Made by a program: the position numbers and the translations under genes | In this document: in pieces, positions 25,463-33,580 of the stretch | Layout of the letters: each line of letters starts with the position of its first letter | Numbering within the stretch: position 1 is the first letter of the stretch | Notes under the pieces: model-generated | Seen by the model: only the letters and a program-made list of their open reading frames with translations | Told to the model about the DNA's origin: nothing | Databases searched by the model: none | NCBI RefSeq assembly: GCF_008033385.1 | Contig: NZ_VOGY01000008.1 | Coordinates: 62,001-126,000, forward strand | Source: Algibacter pacificus | GTDB taxonomy: Bacteria; Bacteroidota; Bacteroidia; Flavobacteriales; Flavobacteriaceae | Direction of reading: 5' to 3' | DNA: 64,000 nt

Positions 25463-26944
25463 ATGAAAAAACACATATACATAATCGGTTCCGGATTTTC
25501 AGCACTATCAGCATCATGCTACTTAGCTAAGGCCGGATACAGCGTTGAAATACTTGAAAAAAACGCTCAAATTGGAGGCAGAGCGCGCCAATTAAAAAAA
25601 GAAGGTTTCACTTTCGATATGGGCCCCACCTGGTATTGGATGCCCGATGTTTTTGAAAAATTCTTTTCTGATTTCGGAAAAAAACCATCAGATTACTATG
25701 CACTCGAAAAACTAGACCCTGCTTATAAGGTTTATTTTGAAGATGGTACGGCGATTACAATTCCAGGAACTCTTAAAGAAATTTACGAACTTTTTGAACG
25801 TGAAGAAAAAGGAAGCGCTAAACATTTAAAAAACTTTTTAAAATCAGCAAAGTATAATTATGATGTTTCAATTAACGATTTGGTTTACAGACCCGGCGTA
25901 TCTCCGTTAGAATTAATAACACCAACAACAATAAGTAAAATAACACAATTCTTTTCAACCATAAGAACCGAAGTTAGAAGGCATATTAAAAGTTCTAAAT
26001 TAATAGAAATTCTAGAATTTCCTGTATTATTTTTAGGTGCAAAGCCCAGTAATACGCCAGCTTTTTATAACTTTATGAATTATGCCGATTTTGGACTTGG
26101 TACTTGGCACCCAAAAGGCGGTATGTTTAACGTTGTTGATGCTATGATAGAACTAGCTAAAAGCTTAGGAGTTACCTTTACTACAAATGCAAATGTTGAT
26201 GGCTTTACTGTAAATAGACAAAACCAAATAACAAGCATTAGTATTAATGGCATGTATACACCAGCAAAACTTGTTTTAAGCGGTGCCGACTACCACCACA
26301 CAGAAAGCTTGCTACCAAAACAATTTCGTCAATATTCGGAAAAATATTGGGATAGCAAAGTCTTTGCTCCTTCATCTTTATTATTTTATGTTGGGTTTGA
26401 TAAAAAACTAGAAAATATATGCCATCATACTTTGTTTTTTGACACCGATTTCGATATCCACGCTAAAACCATTTACGACACGCCAAGTTGGCCAAAAGAA
26501 CCTTTATTTTATGCCAGTTTCCCTTCGGTTACCGATGACTCTTTTGCCCCAAAACACAAAGAAGCAGCTACATTTTTAATTCCGTTAGCGCCAGATTTAG
26601 AAGATACTCCAGAGTTAAGGGAGAAATATTTCAATATCATTATTAAAAGATTAGAATCTTTAACAAACCAAAACGTTACAGACCATATATTATTCAAAGA
26701 AAGCTTTTGTGTTAACGATTTTAAAGAAGACTATAATTCATACAAAGGTAACGCTTATGGCTTAGCCAATATATTAACACAAACCGCCTTTTTAAGACCT
26801 AAAATAAAAAGTAAAAAGGTGAACAACTTGTACTTTACTGGGCAATTAACAGTCCCTGGACCAGGAGTTCCGCCTGCTTTAATTTCCGGAAAAATAGCTT
26901 CTAACTTAATCTTAAAAAACGACAACTATGAAACACTTATTTGA
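25463..26944 (+). CDS. crtI: Phytoene desaturase CrtI
   Basis: FAD-dependent desaturase that turns phytoene into lycopene by stepwise dehydrogenation. The N-terminal FAD motif is IIGSGFSALSASCYLAKAGYSVEILEK, followed by GGRARQLKKEGFTFDMGPTWY, and the C-terminal FAD signature is YFTGQLTVPGPGVPPALISGK. The 493 residues are normal. The ATG follows the operator directly; the in-frame start at 25415 would lie in the upstream gene's end and carries no conserved sequence. It overlaps crtB by 17 bases and opens the 12-gene unit. Confidence 0.96.
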   Translation: MKKHIYIIGSGFSALSASCYLAKAGYSVEILEKNAQIGGRARQLKKEGFTFDMGPTWYWMPDVFEKFFSDFGKKPSDYYALEKLDPAYKVYFEDGTAITIPGTLKEIYELFEREEKGSAKHLKNFLKSAKYNYDVSINDLVYRPGVSPLELITPTTISKITQFFSTIRTEVRRHIKSSKLIEILEFPVLFLGAKPSNTPAFYNFMNYADFGLGTWHPKGGMFNVVDAMIELAKSLGVTFTTNANVDGFTVNRQNQITSISINGMYTPAKLVLSGADYHHTESLLPKQFRQYSEKYWDSKVFAPSSLLFYVGFDKKLENICHHTLFFDTDFDIHAKTIYDTPSWPKEPLFYASFPSVTDDSFAPKHKEAATFLIPLAPDLEDTPELREKYFNIIIKRLESLTNQNVTDHILFKESFCVNDFKEDYNSYKGNAYGLANILTQTAFLRPKIKSKKVNNLYFTGQLTVPGPGVPPALISGKIASNLILKNDNYETLI

Positions 26945-27770
26945 TGAAGTTTCTTACTCTTGTAGTAAGTTGGTAACTAAAAAATATAGCACTTCGTTTT
27001 CTTTAGCTACAAAAATGTTGTCGCCAAAAATACGTTCGGCTATTTATAACATTTATGGCTTTGTCCGTTTTGCAGACGAGATCGTAGACTCTTTTCATGA
27101 TTTTGACAAAGAAAGTTTATTAAATAAATTTGAAGCAGATTACTATAATTCAAAAGAAGAAGGCATTAGCTTAAACCCTATTTTAAACGCTTTTATACAC
27201 ACAGTAAACGCTTATAAAATTCCAGATCACTTAATACAGGCTTTTCTAAAAAGTATGCGTGCCGATTTACACAAAACCGAATACCATACTGATGAAGAAT
27301 ACAAAGCCTACATATATGGCTCTGCCGATGTGGTAGGATTAATGTGTTTAAAAGTATTTGTAAATGGAAACGACGAACAATATGAAGATTTAAAAGAAGC
27401 CGCCAAACGTTTAGGGTCGGCATTTCAGAAAGTAAATTTCCTAAGAGACTTAAAGGATGATATTAACGTTTTAAACCGTTCGTATTTTCCAAATATCAAT
27501 TTGAAAGAATTAGACGCTATTTCTAAAAACATCATTATACAAGATATTGAATCGGATTTTGAATTTGCTTATAAAAACGGTATCTTAAACCTTCCTATTG
27601 AGGCTAAATTTGGGGTGTATATGGCATATAGATATTACAGAAAGTTATTAAAGAAACTAAAAAACACGCCATCATCAAAAATCATCAACACTAGGATTAG
27701 AGTGTCAAACCCTATGAAAATAAACCTTCTAGCTAGGAGTTACGTAAAATATAAACTAAATTTAATGTAA
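26928..27770 (+). CDS. crtB: Phytoene synthase CrtB
   Basis: Condenses two geranylgeranyl diphosphates to phytoene, the first carotenoid-specific step. The two Asp-rich substrate/Mg motifs are FADEIVDSFHD and NFLRDLKDD. The 280-residue length is normal for bacterial CrtB. Overlap of 17 bases with crtI and 1 base with the next gene points to translational coupling. The GGPP synthase supplying the substrate is outside the window. Confidence 0.96.
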   Translation: MKHLFDEVSYSCSKLVTKKYSTSFSLATKMLSPKIRSAIYNIYGFVRFADEIVDSFHDFDKESLLNKFEADYYNSKEEGISLNPILNAFIHTVNAYKIPDHLIQAFLKSMRADLHKTEYHTDEEYKAYIYGSADVVGLMCLKVFVNGNDEQYEDLKEAAKRLGSAFQKVNFLRDLKDDINVLNRSYFPNINLKELDAISKNIIIQDIESDFEFAYKNGILNLPIEAKFGVYMAYRYYRKLLKKLKNTPSSKIINTRIRVSNPMKINLLARSYVKYKLNLM

Positions 27771-28198
27771 TGTATTTTCTATGTGTTTTACTGTTTTTAT
27801 TTCAAAACAACACACCAAAATACGTTATTGAATACCATGATATAACGAGTAAAAACAAGGAATTAGCATTTATTACAAAATACAAAAAGAACACCACAGT
27901 AAGTATACAAGCCTATGTAATTTCCTTAGAAATGAAACAAGCAGAATACAAACATTTTCCTTGGCAAAAATTAAATATTTTTAATAAAGGTAAACAAAAG
28001 CTTGAACGGCTTATTAGTAAAAACAAAACCAATGCCGATTTACGCTATGTGCGTTTAGTTATCCAAGAGCAGTTACCAAAACTATTAAACTATAACTCTG
28101 AAATTGAAAATGACAAATTGTTTTTATCAGAATTATTAAAAATAACAGACCGTACCGATTATTTAGATCCGTACATTAAAAATAACACAACGTTATGA
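27770..28198 (+). CDS. Uncharacterised protein in the carotenoid operon
   Basis: A 142-residue protein beginning MYFLCVLLFLFQNNTPKYV; the short hydrophobic N-terminus may be a signal peptide or anchor. The rest is charged and helical (LAFITKYKKNTTVSIQAYVISLEMKQAEYKHF, QEQLPKLLNYNSEIENDKLFLSELL), with no recognised catalytic motif. I do not recognise a family. It overlaps crtB by 1 base and crtZ by 4, so it is made with them, and its position suggests an accessory role in carotenoid synthesis or placement. Confidence 0.8.
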   Translation: MYFLCVLLFLFQNNTPKYVIEYHDITSKNKELAFITKYKKNTTVSIQAYVISLEMKQAEYKHFPWQKLNIFNKGKQKLERLISKNKTNADLRYVRLVIQEQLPKLLNYNSEIENDKLFLSELLKITDRTDYLDPYIKNNTTL

Positions 28199-28650
28199 TT
28201 ATTTTATTCTTTGTATTAATCACTCTAATCACTTTCATAATTATGGAAGGAGTTACTTGGTGTACACATAAATACATTATGCATGGGTTTGGCTGGGTGC
28301 TACATGCCGACCACCACCAACCTGGATACCCACATGTTTTTGAAAAAAATGACGCTTACTTTATCATATTTGCAACACCAAGTATTCTATTATTCTTTTT
28401 TGGAATTCGTCCGGAACTGAACTATTTATTTTTTATTGGCCTCGGGATTTTATTATACGGTATTGCCTATTTCTTAATTCACGATGTATTAATCCACCGA
28501 CGATTTAATTGGTTTAAAAACACGAAAAACTGGTACTTACGCGGCTTAAGAAAAGGACATAAAATACATCATAAACATCTAGATAAACCAGATGGCGAAT
28601 GTTTTGGAATGCTTTTCGTGCCTTTAAAATATTTTAAAAAGGTACAATAA
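28195..28650 (+). CDS. crtZ: Beta-carotene hydroxylase CrtZ
   Basis: Di-iron membrane hydroxylase of the fatty-acid hydroxylase superfamily, 151 residues. Histidine clusters HKYIMHGFGWVLHADHHQPG, HDVLIHRRF and GHKIHHKHLDKPDG supply the iron ligands, and several hydrophobic membrane segments surround them. It hydroxylates the beta-ionone rings (beta-carotene to zeaxanthin). It overlaps the preceding gene by ATGA and the lycopene cyclase by 1 base. Confidence 0.93.
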   Translation: MIILFFVLITLITFIIMEGVTWCTHKYIMHGFGWVLHADHHQPGYPHVFEKNDAYFIIFATPSILLFFFGIRPELNYLFFIGLGILLYGIAYFLIHDVLIHRRFNWFKNTKNWYLRGLRKGHKIHHKHLDKPDGECFGMLFVPLKYFKKVQ

Positions 28651-29348
28651 TGTCATACTTATATCTCATATTAAATTTAGGGAGTTTAAGCATTCCCTTG
28701 CTATATAGCATCTTTGAAAAAAAATTTCATTTTATTCAATATGCCAAAATAGCGTTTATTAGTATTTTAATAATGGCCGTACCTTTTATAATTTGGGACG
28801 TGCTTTTTACAAAATTTGGTGTTTGGGGTTTTAATAACAGTTATCATTTACCAATATCACTTTTAGGAATACCCATAGAAGAATGGTTGTTTTTCTTTTG
28901 CATCCCCTATGCTTGCCTGTTTACACATGAAGTTTTAACCTATTATTTACCAAATTTTAAACTCTCTAAATCAGCAACCATAATTAGTGGAATATTAGTT
29001 CTAATTTTAATTTTTGTATTGTTATTGTTCCATTTAGGAAAATGGTACACAACCATAAATTTCACTTTTTTCATATTGCTTTTAACCTATAGTTTAAAAT
29101 ATCACTTAGAAGTTTTACAACGTTATTTTTTGAGTTTTCTCATTATTTTAATCCCTTTTCTAATTGTGAATGGCATACTTACAGGAAGTTTTATAAGCGA
29201 ACCCGTTGTTTGGTATAACAACAATGAAAACTTAGGTTTTAGAATATTTACCATACCTTTTGAAGATGTTTTTTACGCCTTCAACTTATTGTTTTCAATT
29301 CAATTAATTTTCAACTATTTAAAACAAAACACACATGAAAAACAATAA
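28650..29348 (+). CDS. Lycopene cyclase, CrtYcd/CarR type
   Basis: Integral membrane protein of 232 residues with about seven hydrophobic segments. It carries the repeated signature PFIIWDVLFTKFGVWGFN and GIPIEEWLFFFCIPYAC, with a second copy FEDVFYAFNLL, matching the CrtYc-CrtYd domain pair of heterodimeric-type lycopene cyclases fused in one chain. It cyclises lycopene ends to beta-carotene. It overlaps tspO by 14 bases. The order crtI-crtB-crtZ-cyclase gives a complete path from phytoene to zeaxanthin. Confidence 0.92.
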   Translation: MSYLYLILNLGSLSIPLLYSIFEKKFHFIQYAKIAFISILIMAVPFIIWDVLFTKFGVWGFNNSYHLPISLLGIPIEEWLFFFCIPYACLFTHEVLTYYLPNFKLSKSATIISGILVLILIFVLLLFHLGKWYTTINFTFFILLLTYSLKYHLEVLQRYFLSFLIILIPFLIVNGILTGSFISEPVVWYNNNENLGFRIFTIPFEDVFYAFNLLFSIQLIFNYLKQNTHEKQ

Positions 29349-29808
29349 AATAGTACGATTTCTAATCTTTCTTTGTGTTAATTTTTTAGCCTTAGGTATC
29401 GGGGTTTGGTTAATGCAAAACGGACCACAATCGGCTTGGTATATGGAACTAAACAAGGCCCCATGGACACCAGCAGGTTGGGTGTTTGGCGTGGCATGGA
29501 CCTCCATAATGGTTGCCTTTGCCATATACATGACGGCTTTAAGCTTTAAGTTTCCATTTGCACACAAACCGATCATAAAGCTATATGCTTTACAATGGAT
29601 TTTAAATGTGTTATGGAATTTACTATTTTTTAACCAGCACCTCACAGTAGTCGCTTTAATATCCATAACCGCCTTATGGTTACTCATTGGCTACTTGACA
29701 TTTAAATACTTAAAAACCGTAAAGTATTACAGCCTATTTATACTTCCATATTTAATATGGATGACTATTGCAACAAGCTTAAACGCCTACATTGTATTCA
29801 ACAATTAA
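29335..29808 (+). CDS. tspO: TspO/MBR-family membrane protein
   Basis: A 157-residue membrane protein with five predicted helices and the family's tryptophan-rich pattern: WYMELNKAPWTPAGWVFGVAWT, ALQWILNVLWNLLFF and LPYLIWMTIATSLNAYI. TspO proteins bind porphyrins and in Rhodobacter modulate photosynthesis and carotenoid gene expression; a link to light, tetrapyrroles and carotenoids fits this operon. It overlaps the cyclase gene by 14 bases and is 10 bases from the TetR gene. Confidence 0.95.
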   Translation: MKNNKIVRFLIFLCVNFLALGIGVWLMQNGPQSAWYMELNKAPWTPAGWVFGVAWTSIMVAFAIYMTALSFKFPFAHKPIIKLYALQWILNVLWNLLFFNQHLTVVALISITALWLLIGYLTFKYLKTVKYYSLFILPYLIWMTIATSLNAYIVFNN

Positions 29809-29818
29809 AACAAAAAAC

Positions 29819-30478
29819 ATGGCACGAAAAAAAAATATGACCGCAGAAAAAATAATCGACCTGTATATGTCGACACTATTACTAGAAAACGAAATCCCAA
29901 AAACTGTTTATGCATTCGCTCATGCCAATAACTTTGAAGAAAGCGAATTCTATAAATATTTTGGCAGTTTCGAGGTTTTAGAAAAACAAATATTCTCACT
30001 CTTTTGTGAAAACACCATAGCCATGCTCATGGAAAATGAAGACTATGCAACCTACACACCTATAAATAAATTACTCAGTTTTTATTATACCTTTTTCGAA
30101 ATGCTTAACGCCAATCGATCTTTTGTATATTTAAAATTAGCTCAAAATAAAAATAAATTAGACGCTTTAAAACTATTATCTAAACTCCGCGTCACCTTTT
30201 TAAAGTATATAGAAGCCGAAATTTATGAACAAACTATAGATTTAAAGAACAAAACATTAAACTCAATATCGAAAAAAGGCGTGAACGAAACCGCCTGGGC
30301 ACAACTCCTATTCACTATGCAATTTTGGATTGAAGACACATCGCCTAATTTTGAGAAGACCGATATTTTTATTGAAAAATCAGTCCAAGCCAGTTTCGAT
30401 TTAAAAAACATAAAACCATTAGAAAGTGTTTTAGACTTTGCTAAGTTTTTATGGAAAGAAAAAACGATGTCAACATGA
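29819..30478 (+). CDS. TetR-family regulator
   Basis: A 219-residue regulator with an N-terminal TetR-type helix-turn-helix (MTAEKIIDLYMSTLL, then YAFAHANNFEESEFYKYFGSFEVLEKQIF) and a C-terminal helical ligand-binding domain. The start is the ATG of MARKKN, 10 bases after tspO; the upstream in-frame ATG at 29792 is inside tspO. It lies inside the operon, overlapping the ABC1 gene by ATGA. Its ligand and targets are unknown. Confidence 0.87.
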   Translation: MARKKNMTAEKIIDLYMSTLLLENEIPKTVYAFAHANNFEESEFYKYFGSFEVLEKQIFSLFCENTIAMLMENEDYATYTPINKLLSFYYTFFEMLNANRSFVYLKLAQNKNKLDALKLLSKLRVTFLKYIEAEIYEQTIDLKNKTLNSISKKGVNETAWAQLLFTMQFWIEDTSPNFEKTDIFIEKSVQASFDLKNIKPLESVLDFAKFLWKEKTMST

Positions 30479-31785
30479 AAACAATAGATAAAATACCCAC
30501 ATCCAAAATACAACGTGCCTCTAAATTAGTAAGCACCGGCCTTAAAGTGGGGGTTAATTACGCCAAATATTATGGTGAAAAAATGGTAAAAACCGAAGCT
30601 GAAGCTAAAGATAATTTAAACGAATCTAACGCTACAGATATTTACGATGGATTAAAAAACCTGAAAGGCTCTGCTCTAAAAGTAGCACAAATGCTTAGTA
30701 TGGAAAAAAACATACTGCCAAACGCCTATGTTGAAAAATTCTCATTGTCGCAATTTTCGGTACCACCACTATCAGCGCCATTAGTAGCAAAAACATTCAA
30801 AAAATACTTTGGAAAAATACCCACACAGGTTTTTGACACCTTTACAGCCGAATCTGTAAATGCCGCCAGTATTGGGCAAGTGCATAAGGCCACAAAAGAT
30901 AATAAGGAACTTGCTGTTAAAATTCAATACCCAGGAGTTGCCGATAGTATTTCTTCAGATTTAGCTTTAGTTAAACCTATTGCCATGCGTATGTTTAATA
31001 TAAAAGGCGAAGGTACCGATGACTATTTTAAAGAAATAGAAAACAAACTCATTGAGGAAACCGATTACACGTTAGAACTTAAACAAAGTATTGAAATTGC
31101 CGAAGCCTGTAAACATATCCCCAATTTAAAATTCCCTAAATATTACGAAGCGTTTTCATCTGGAAAAATTTTAACCATGGATTGGATGCATGGTACTCAT
31201 ATTTCGGAATTTACAAAAAAGAATAATGATCCAGTGGTTTCAAACCAACTTGGTCAAGCTTTATGGGATTTCTATATGTTTCAAATGCATCAATTAAAAA
31301 AAGTGCATGCCGATCCGCATCCTGGAAACTTTTTAGTATCACCAGAAAATCAATTAATCGCCATAGATTTTGGTTGTATGAAAGAAGTGCCTCTTAATTT
31401 TTACATCCCGTACTTTGAATTGGCTGAAAAAGAAAACATTGAAAACCCCGCTTTTTTCGAAAAGAAATTATACGAATTAGAGATTTTAAAACCTACAGAC
31501 ACACCCGAAGAAACTGTCTTTTTTAAAGCATTATTTCACGAAATGCTTTCGCTGTTTACAACACCATTACAACAGGAGGTTTTCGATTTCGAAAATCCAA
31601 CATTCTTTAACAAAATAGCTGAATTAAGCACTAAATACGCTCAAAGTACCGAACTAAAAAAGATGAATGGGAATCGCGGATCAAAACATTTCATATATAT
31701 AAACAGAACCTTTTTTGGCCTATATAACCTGATGCACGATTTAAAACCAAACCACATTATTATCAATAATTACAAATCCTTATAA
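30475..31785 (+). CDS. ABC1/UbiB (AarF) family atypical kinase
   Basis: A 436-residue protein of the UbiB/ADCK kinase-like family. The KxGQ region appears as GSALKVAQML, the Ala-rich loop as NAASIGQVHKATKDNKELAVKIQYPGV (Lys for ATP), the catalytic HADPHPGNF and the metal site IDFGCMKEV. Members support isoprenoid-quinone synthesis or lipid homeostasis; plastid relatives interact with carotenoid and prenyl-lipid metabolism. It starts at the ATG in ATGA overlap with the TetR gene and is adjacent (0 bases) to the flavin reductase. Confidence 0.92.
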   Translation: MKTIDKIPTSKIQRASKLVSTGLKVGVNYAKYYGEKMVKTEAEAKDNLNESNATDIYDGLKNLKGSALKVAQMLSMEKNILPNAYVEKFSLSQFSVPPLSAPLVAKTFKKYFGKIPTQVFDTFTAESVNAASIGQVHKATKDNKELAVKIQYPGVADSISSDLALVKPIAMRMFNIKGEGTDDYFKEIENKLIEETDYTLELKQSIEIAEACKHIPNLKFPKYYEAFSSGKILTMDWMHGTHISEFTKKNNDPVVSNQLGQALWDFYMFQMHQLKKVHADPHPGNFLVSPENQLIAIDFGCMKEVPLNFYIPYFELAEKENIENPAFFEKKLYELEILKPTDTPEETVFFKALFHEMLSLFTTPLQQEVFDFENPTFFNKIAELSTKYAQSTELKKMNGNRGSKHFIYINRTFFGLYNLMHDLKPNHIIINNYKSL

Positions 31786-32397
31786 ATGTATTTTACCCGA
31801 AATAACATCGATGCCTTGGAGCATTTTTATAAAATAAATATGATTAATAGTATTTCGGGTTATAAATCGGCGAATTTAATCGGTACTAAATCTAAAACAG
31901 GCGAAACCAATGTAGCCGTATTTAGTTCTGTGGTTCACTATGGTTCCAATCCGCCCATTTTAGGCTTTGTTTTACGGCCAACAACAGTAAAGAGAAATAC
32001 TTACGATAATATTTTAGACACTAAATATTATACTATAAATCATATAAATGAAGCTATAATTGAAGATGCCCATCATACATCGGCTAAATATCCCGAGGGT
32101 ATTTCTGAATTTGATAAAACTGAATTAAAAGAAGAATTTAAAAACGATTTTTATGCTCCTTTTGTAAAACAATCGGCTGTACAAATTGGATTAAAACATC
32201 TTCAAAGCATAGATATTAAAGCCAATGGCACCATTTTAATATTAGGAGAAATAACAGATTTACACATTAATGACGCCATAATAGAACCGGATGGTTTTAT
32301 TGATTTAATGAAAGCAAAAACCGCTGTTGTAAACGGATTAGACACCTATGCCATACCCACAAAAAATAAGCGATTAACCTACCAAAGACCTAAATAA
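31786..32397 (+). CDS. Flavin reductase (DIM6/NTAB) family protein
   Basis: A 203-residue protein with the split-barrel FMN-binding signature: SISGYKSANLIGTKSKTGETNVAVFSSVVHYGSNPPILGFVLRPT and TKYYTINHI. The C-terminal half is less conserved. It could be a flavin:NAD(P)H reductase or FMN-binding oxidase. It follows the ABC1 gene without a gap and precedes the SDR by 7 bases, inside the light/carotenoid unit; its flavin may link to the photolyase or a redox step but that is a guess. Confidence 0.85.
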   Translation: MYFTRNNIDALEHFYKINMINSISGYKSANLIGTKSKTGETNVAVFSSVVHYGSNPPILGFVLRPTTVKRNTYDNILDTKYYTINHINEAIIEDAHHTSAKYPEGISEFDKTELKEEFKNDFYAPFVKQSAVQIGLKHLQSIDIKANGTILILGEITDLHINDAIIEPDGFIDLMKAKTAVVNGLDTYAIPTKNKRLTYQRPK

Positions 32398-32404
32398 ATT
32401 ATTC

Positions 32405-33082
32405 ATGAAAAAACTAGTCATTATTGGAGGAAGTAAAGGTATTGGACAAGCCATAATAACCCTTTTAAAAGACACCTATAGCATTATAAACATAAGTCGT
32501 ACAACTATTGAAACAACTAACAATATCACCCACCATACGGTTAATATTTTAGAAGATGATTTACCCATAATAGACGCTATCGACGCCCTAGTATATTGCC
32601 CGGGAAGCATAAACCTAAAAGCGCTATCTAGGCTGGATCTCGACGACTTTCAAAACGATTTCAACATCAATGTTTTGGGCGCTATAAAAACCATCAAACA
32701 TTACGAAAAAGCACTAATACAAGGGCAAGGTTCTGTAGTTTTATTCAGCAGTGTGGCCACACAAATGGGCATGCCTTTTCACGCCAGTATAGCAACTAGC
32801 AAAGCCGCTTTAGAAGGCTTAACAAAATCCTTAGCCGCAGAATATACTACAAAAATCCGTTTCAATATTATTGCTCCAACCATAACAGATACACCATTAG
32901 CCTCCAGGCTTTTGCGCAATGACAAACAGCGTGAAACCATGAGCGAACGCCATCCTTTAAAATCTATTTTAGACCCCAAAGAAGTTGCCGCACTAACCCA
33001 ATATCTGTTATCTAGCGATGCTAAATCTATTTCCGGACAAACGTTCCCGATAGATGCTGGGATAACAAGTTTAAAACTTTAA
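32405..33082 (+). CDS. Short-chain dehydrogenase/reductase
   Basis: A 225-residue SDR with the Rossmann motif GGSKGIGQAII, the CPG region (YCPGSI), and the active-site Ser-Tyr-Lys triad altered to S-H-K: SSVATQMGMPFHASIATSKAALEGL. The usual YxxxK reads HASIATSK, so the catalytic Tyr is replaced and the Lys is present. Residues 200-222 (SISGQTFPIDAGITS) are the usual end. Related SDRs occur in LitR/CarH-type light regulons. Substrate unknown. Confidence 0.83.
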   Translation: MKKLVIIGGSKGIGQAIITLLKDTYSIINISRTTIETTNNITHHTVNILEDDLPIIDAIDALVYCPGSINLKALSRLDLDDFQNDFNINVLGAIKTIKHYEKALIQGQGSVVLFSSVATQMGMPFHASIATSKAALEGLTKSLAAEYTTKIRFNIIAPTITDTPLASRLLRNDKQRETMSERHPLKSILDPKEVAALTQYLLSSDAKSISGQTFPIDAGITSLKL

Positions 33083-33094
33083 GTTACATTATTT

Positions 33095-33580
33095 ATGGTT
33101 CAAATAAAAAAACATTCCGGAATCTATACACTAGAAACCGCGCAAGAAATTAATATTCCATTACACGAAGCTTGGGCATTTTTTAGCTCCCCAAATAATT
33201 TAGAAAAAATTACACCTTCGGAAATGGGATTCAAAATCACCTCACAAATAGATAAAAAAGCCTATGCCGGACAAATAATAACTTATAAAGTTGGCATATT
33301 TCCAGGCATTAAATCCAATTGGGTTACAGAAATTACTCAGGTAGAACATGAATCGTTTTTTATAGATGAACAGCGTTTTGGCCCTTATAAAATGTGGCAT
33401 CACGAACATTGGTTTTATGAGCAACCCAACGGAAATACACTCATGAAAGATAAAATTTCATATAAATTACCGTTTGGTTTTTTAGGTAATATCGCTCAAA
33501 TACTATTTATAAAACAACAACTTAAAACGATTTTCGAATACCGATTTCAAACTTTAGAAAGCTATTTTAATGAAAAATAA
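33095..33580 (+). CDS. SRPBCC-family protein
   Basis: A 161-residue START/SRPBCC-fold protein (ISBP-like COG4276): ALETAQEINIPLHEAWAFFSSPNNLEKITPSEMGF begins the fold, then IKSNWVTEITQVE and EQRFGPYKMWHHEHWF. It is the family often annotated as cell-division or ligand-binding protein next to photolyase genes. The tight linkage (11-base overlap with the photolyase) suggests a joint role in light or UV response. The ligand is unknown. Confidence 0.85.
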   Translation: MVQIKKHSGIYTLETAQEINIPLHEAWAFFSSPNNLEKITPSEMGFKITSQIDKKAYAGQIITYKVGIFPGIKSNWVTEITQVEHESFFIDEQRFGPYKMWHHEHWFYEQPNGNTLMKDKISYKLPFGFLGNIAQILFIKQQLKTIFEYRFQTLESYFNEK

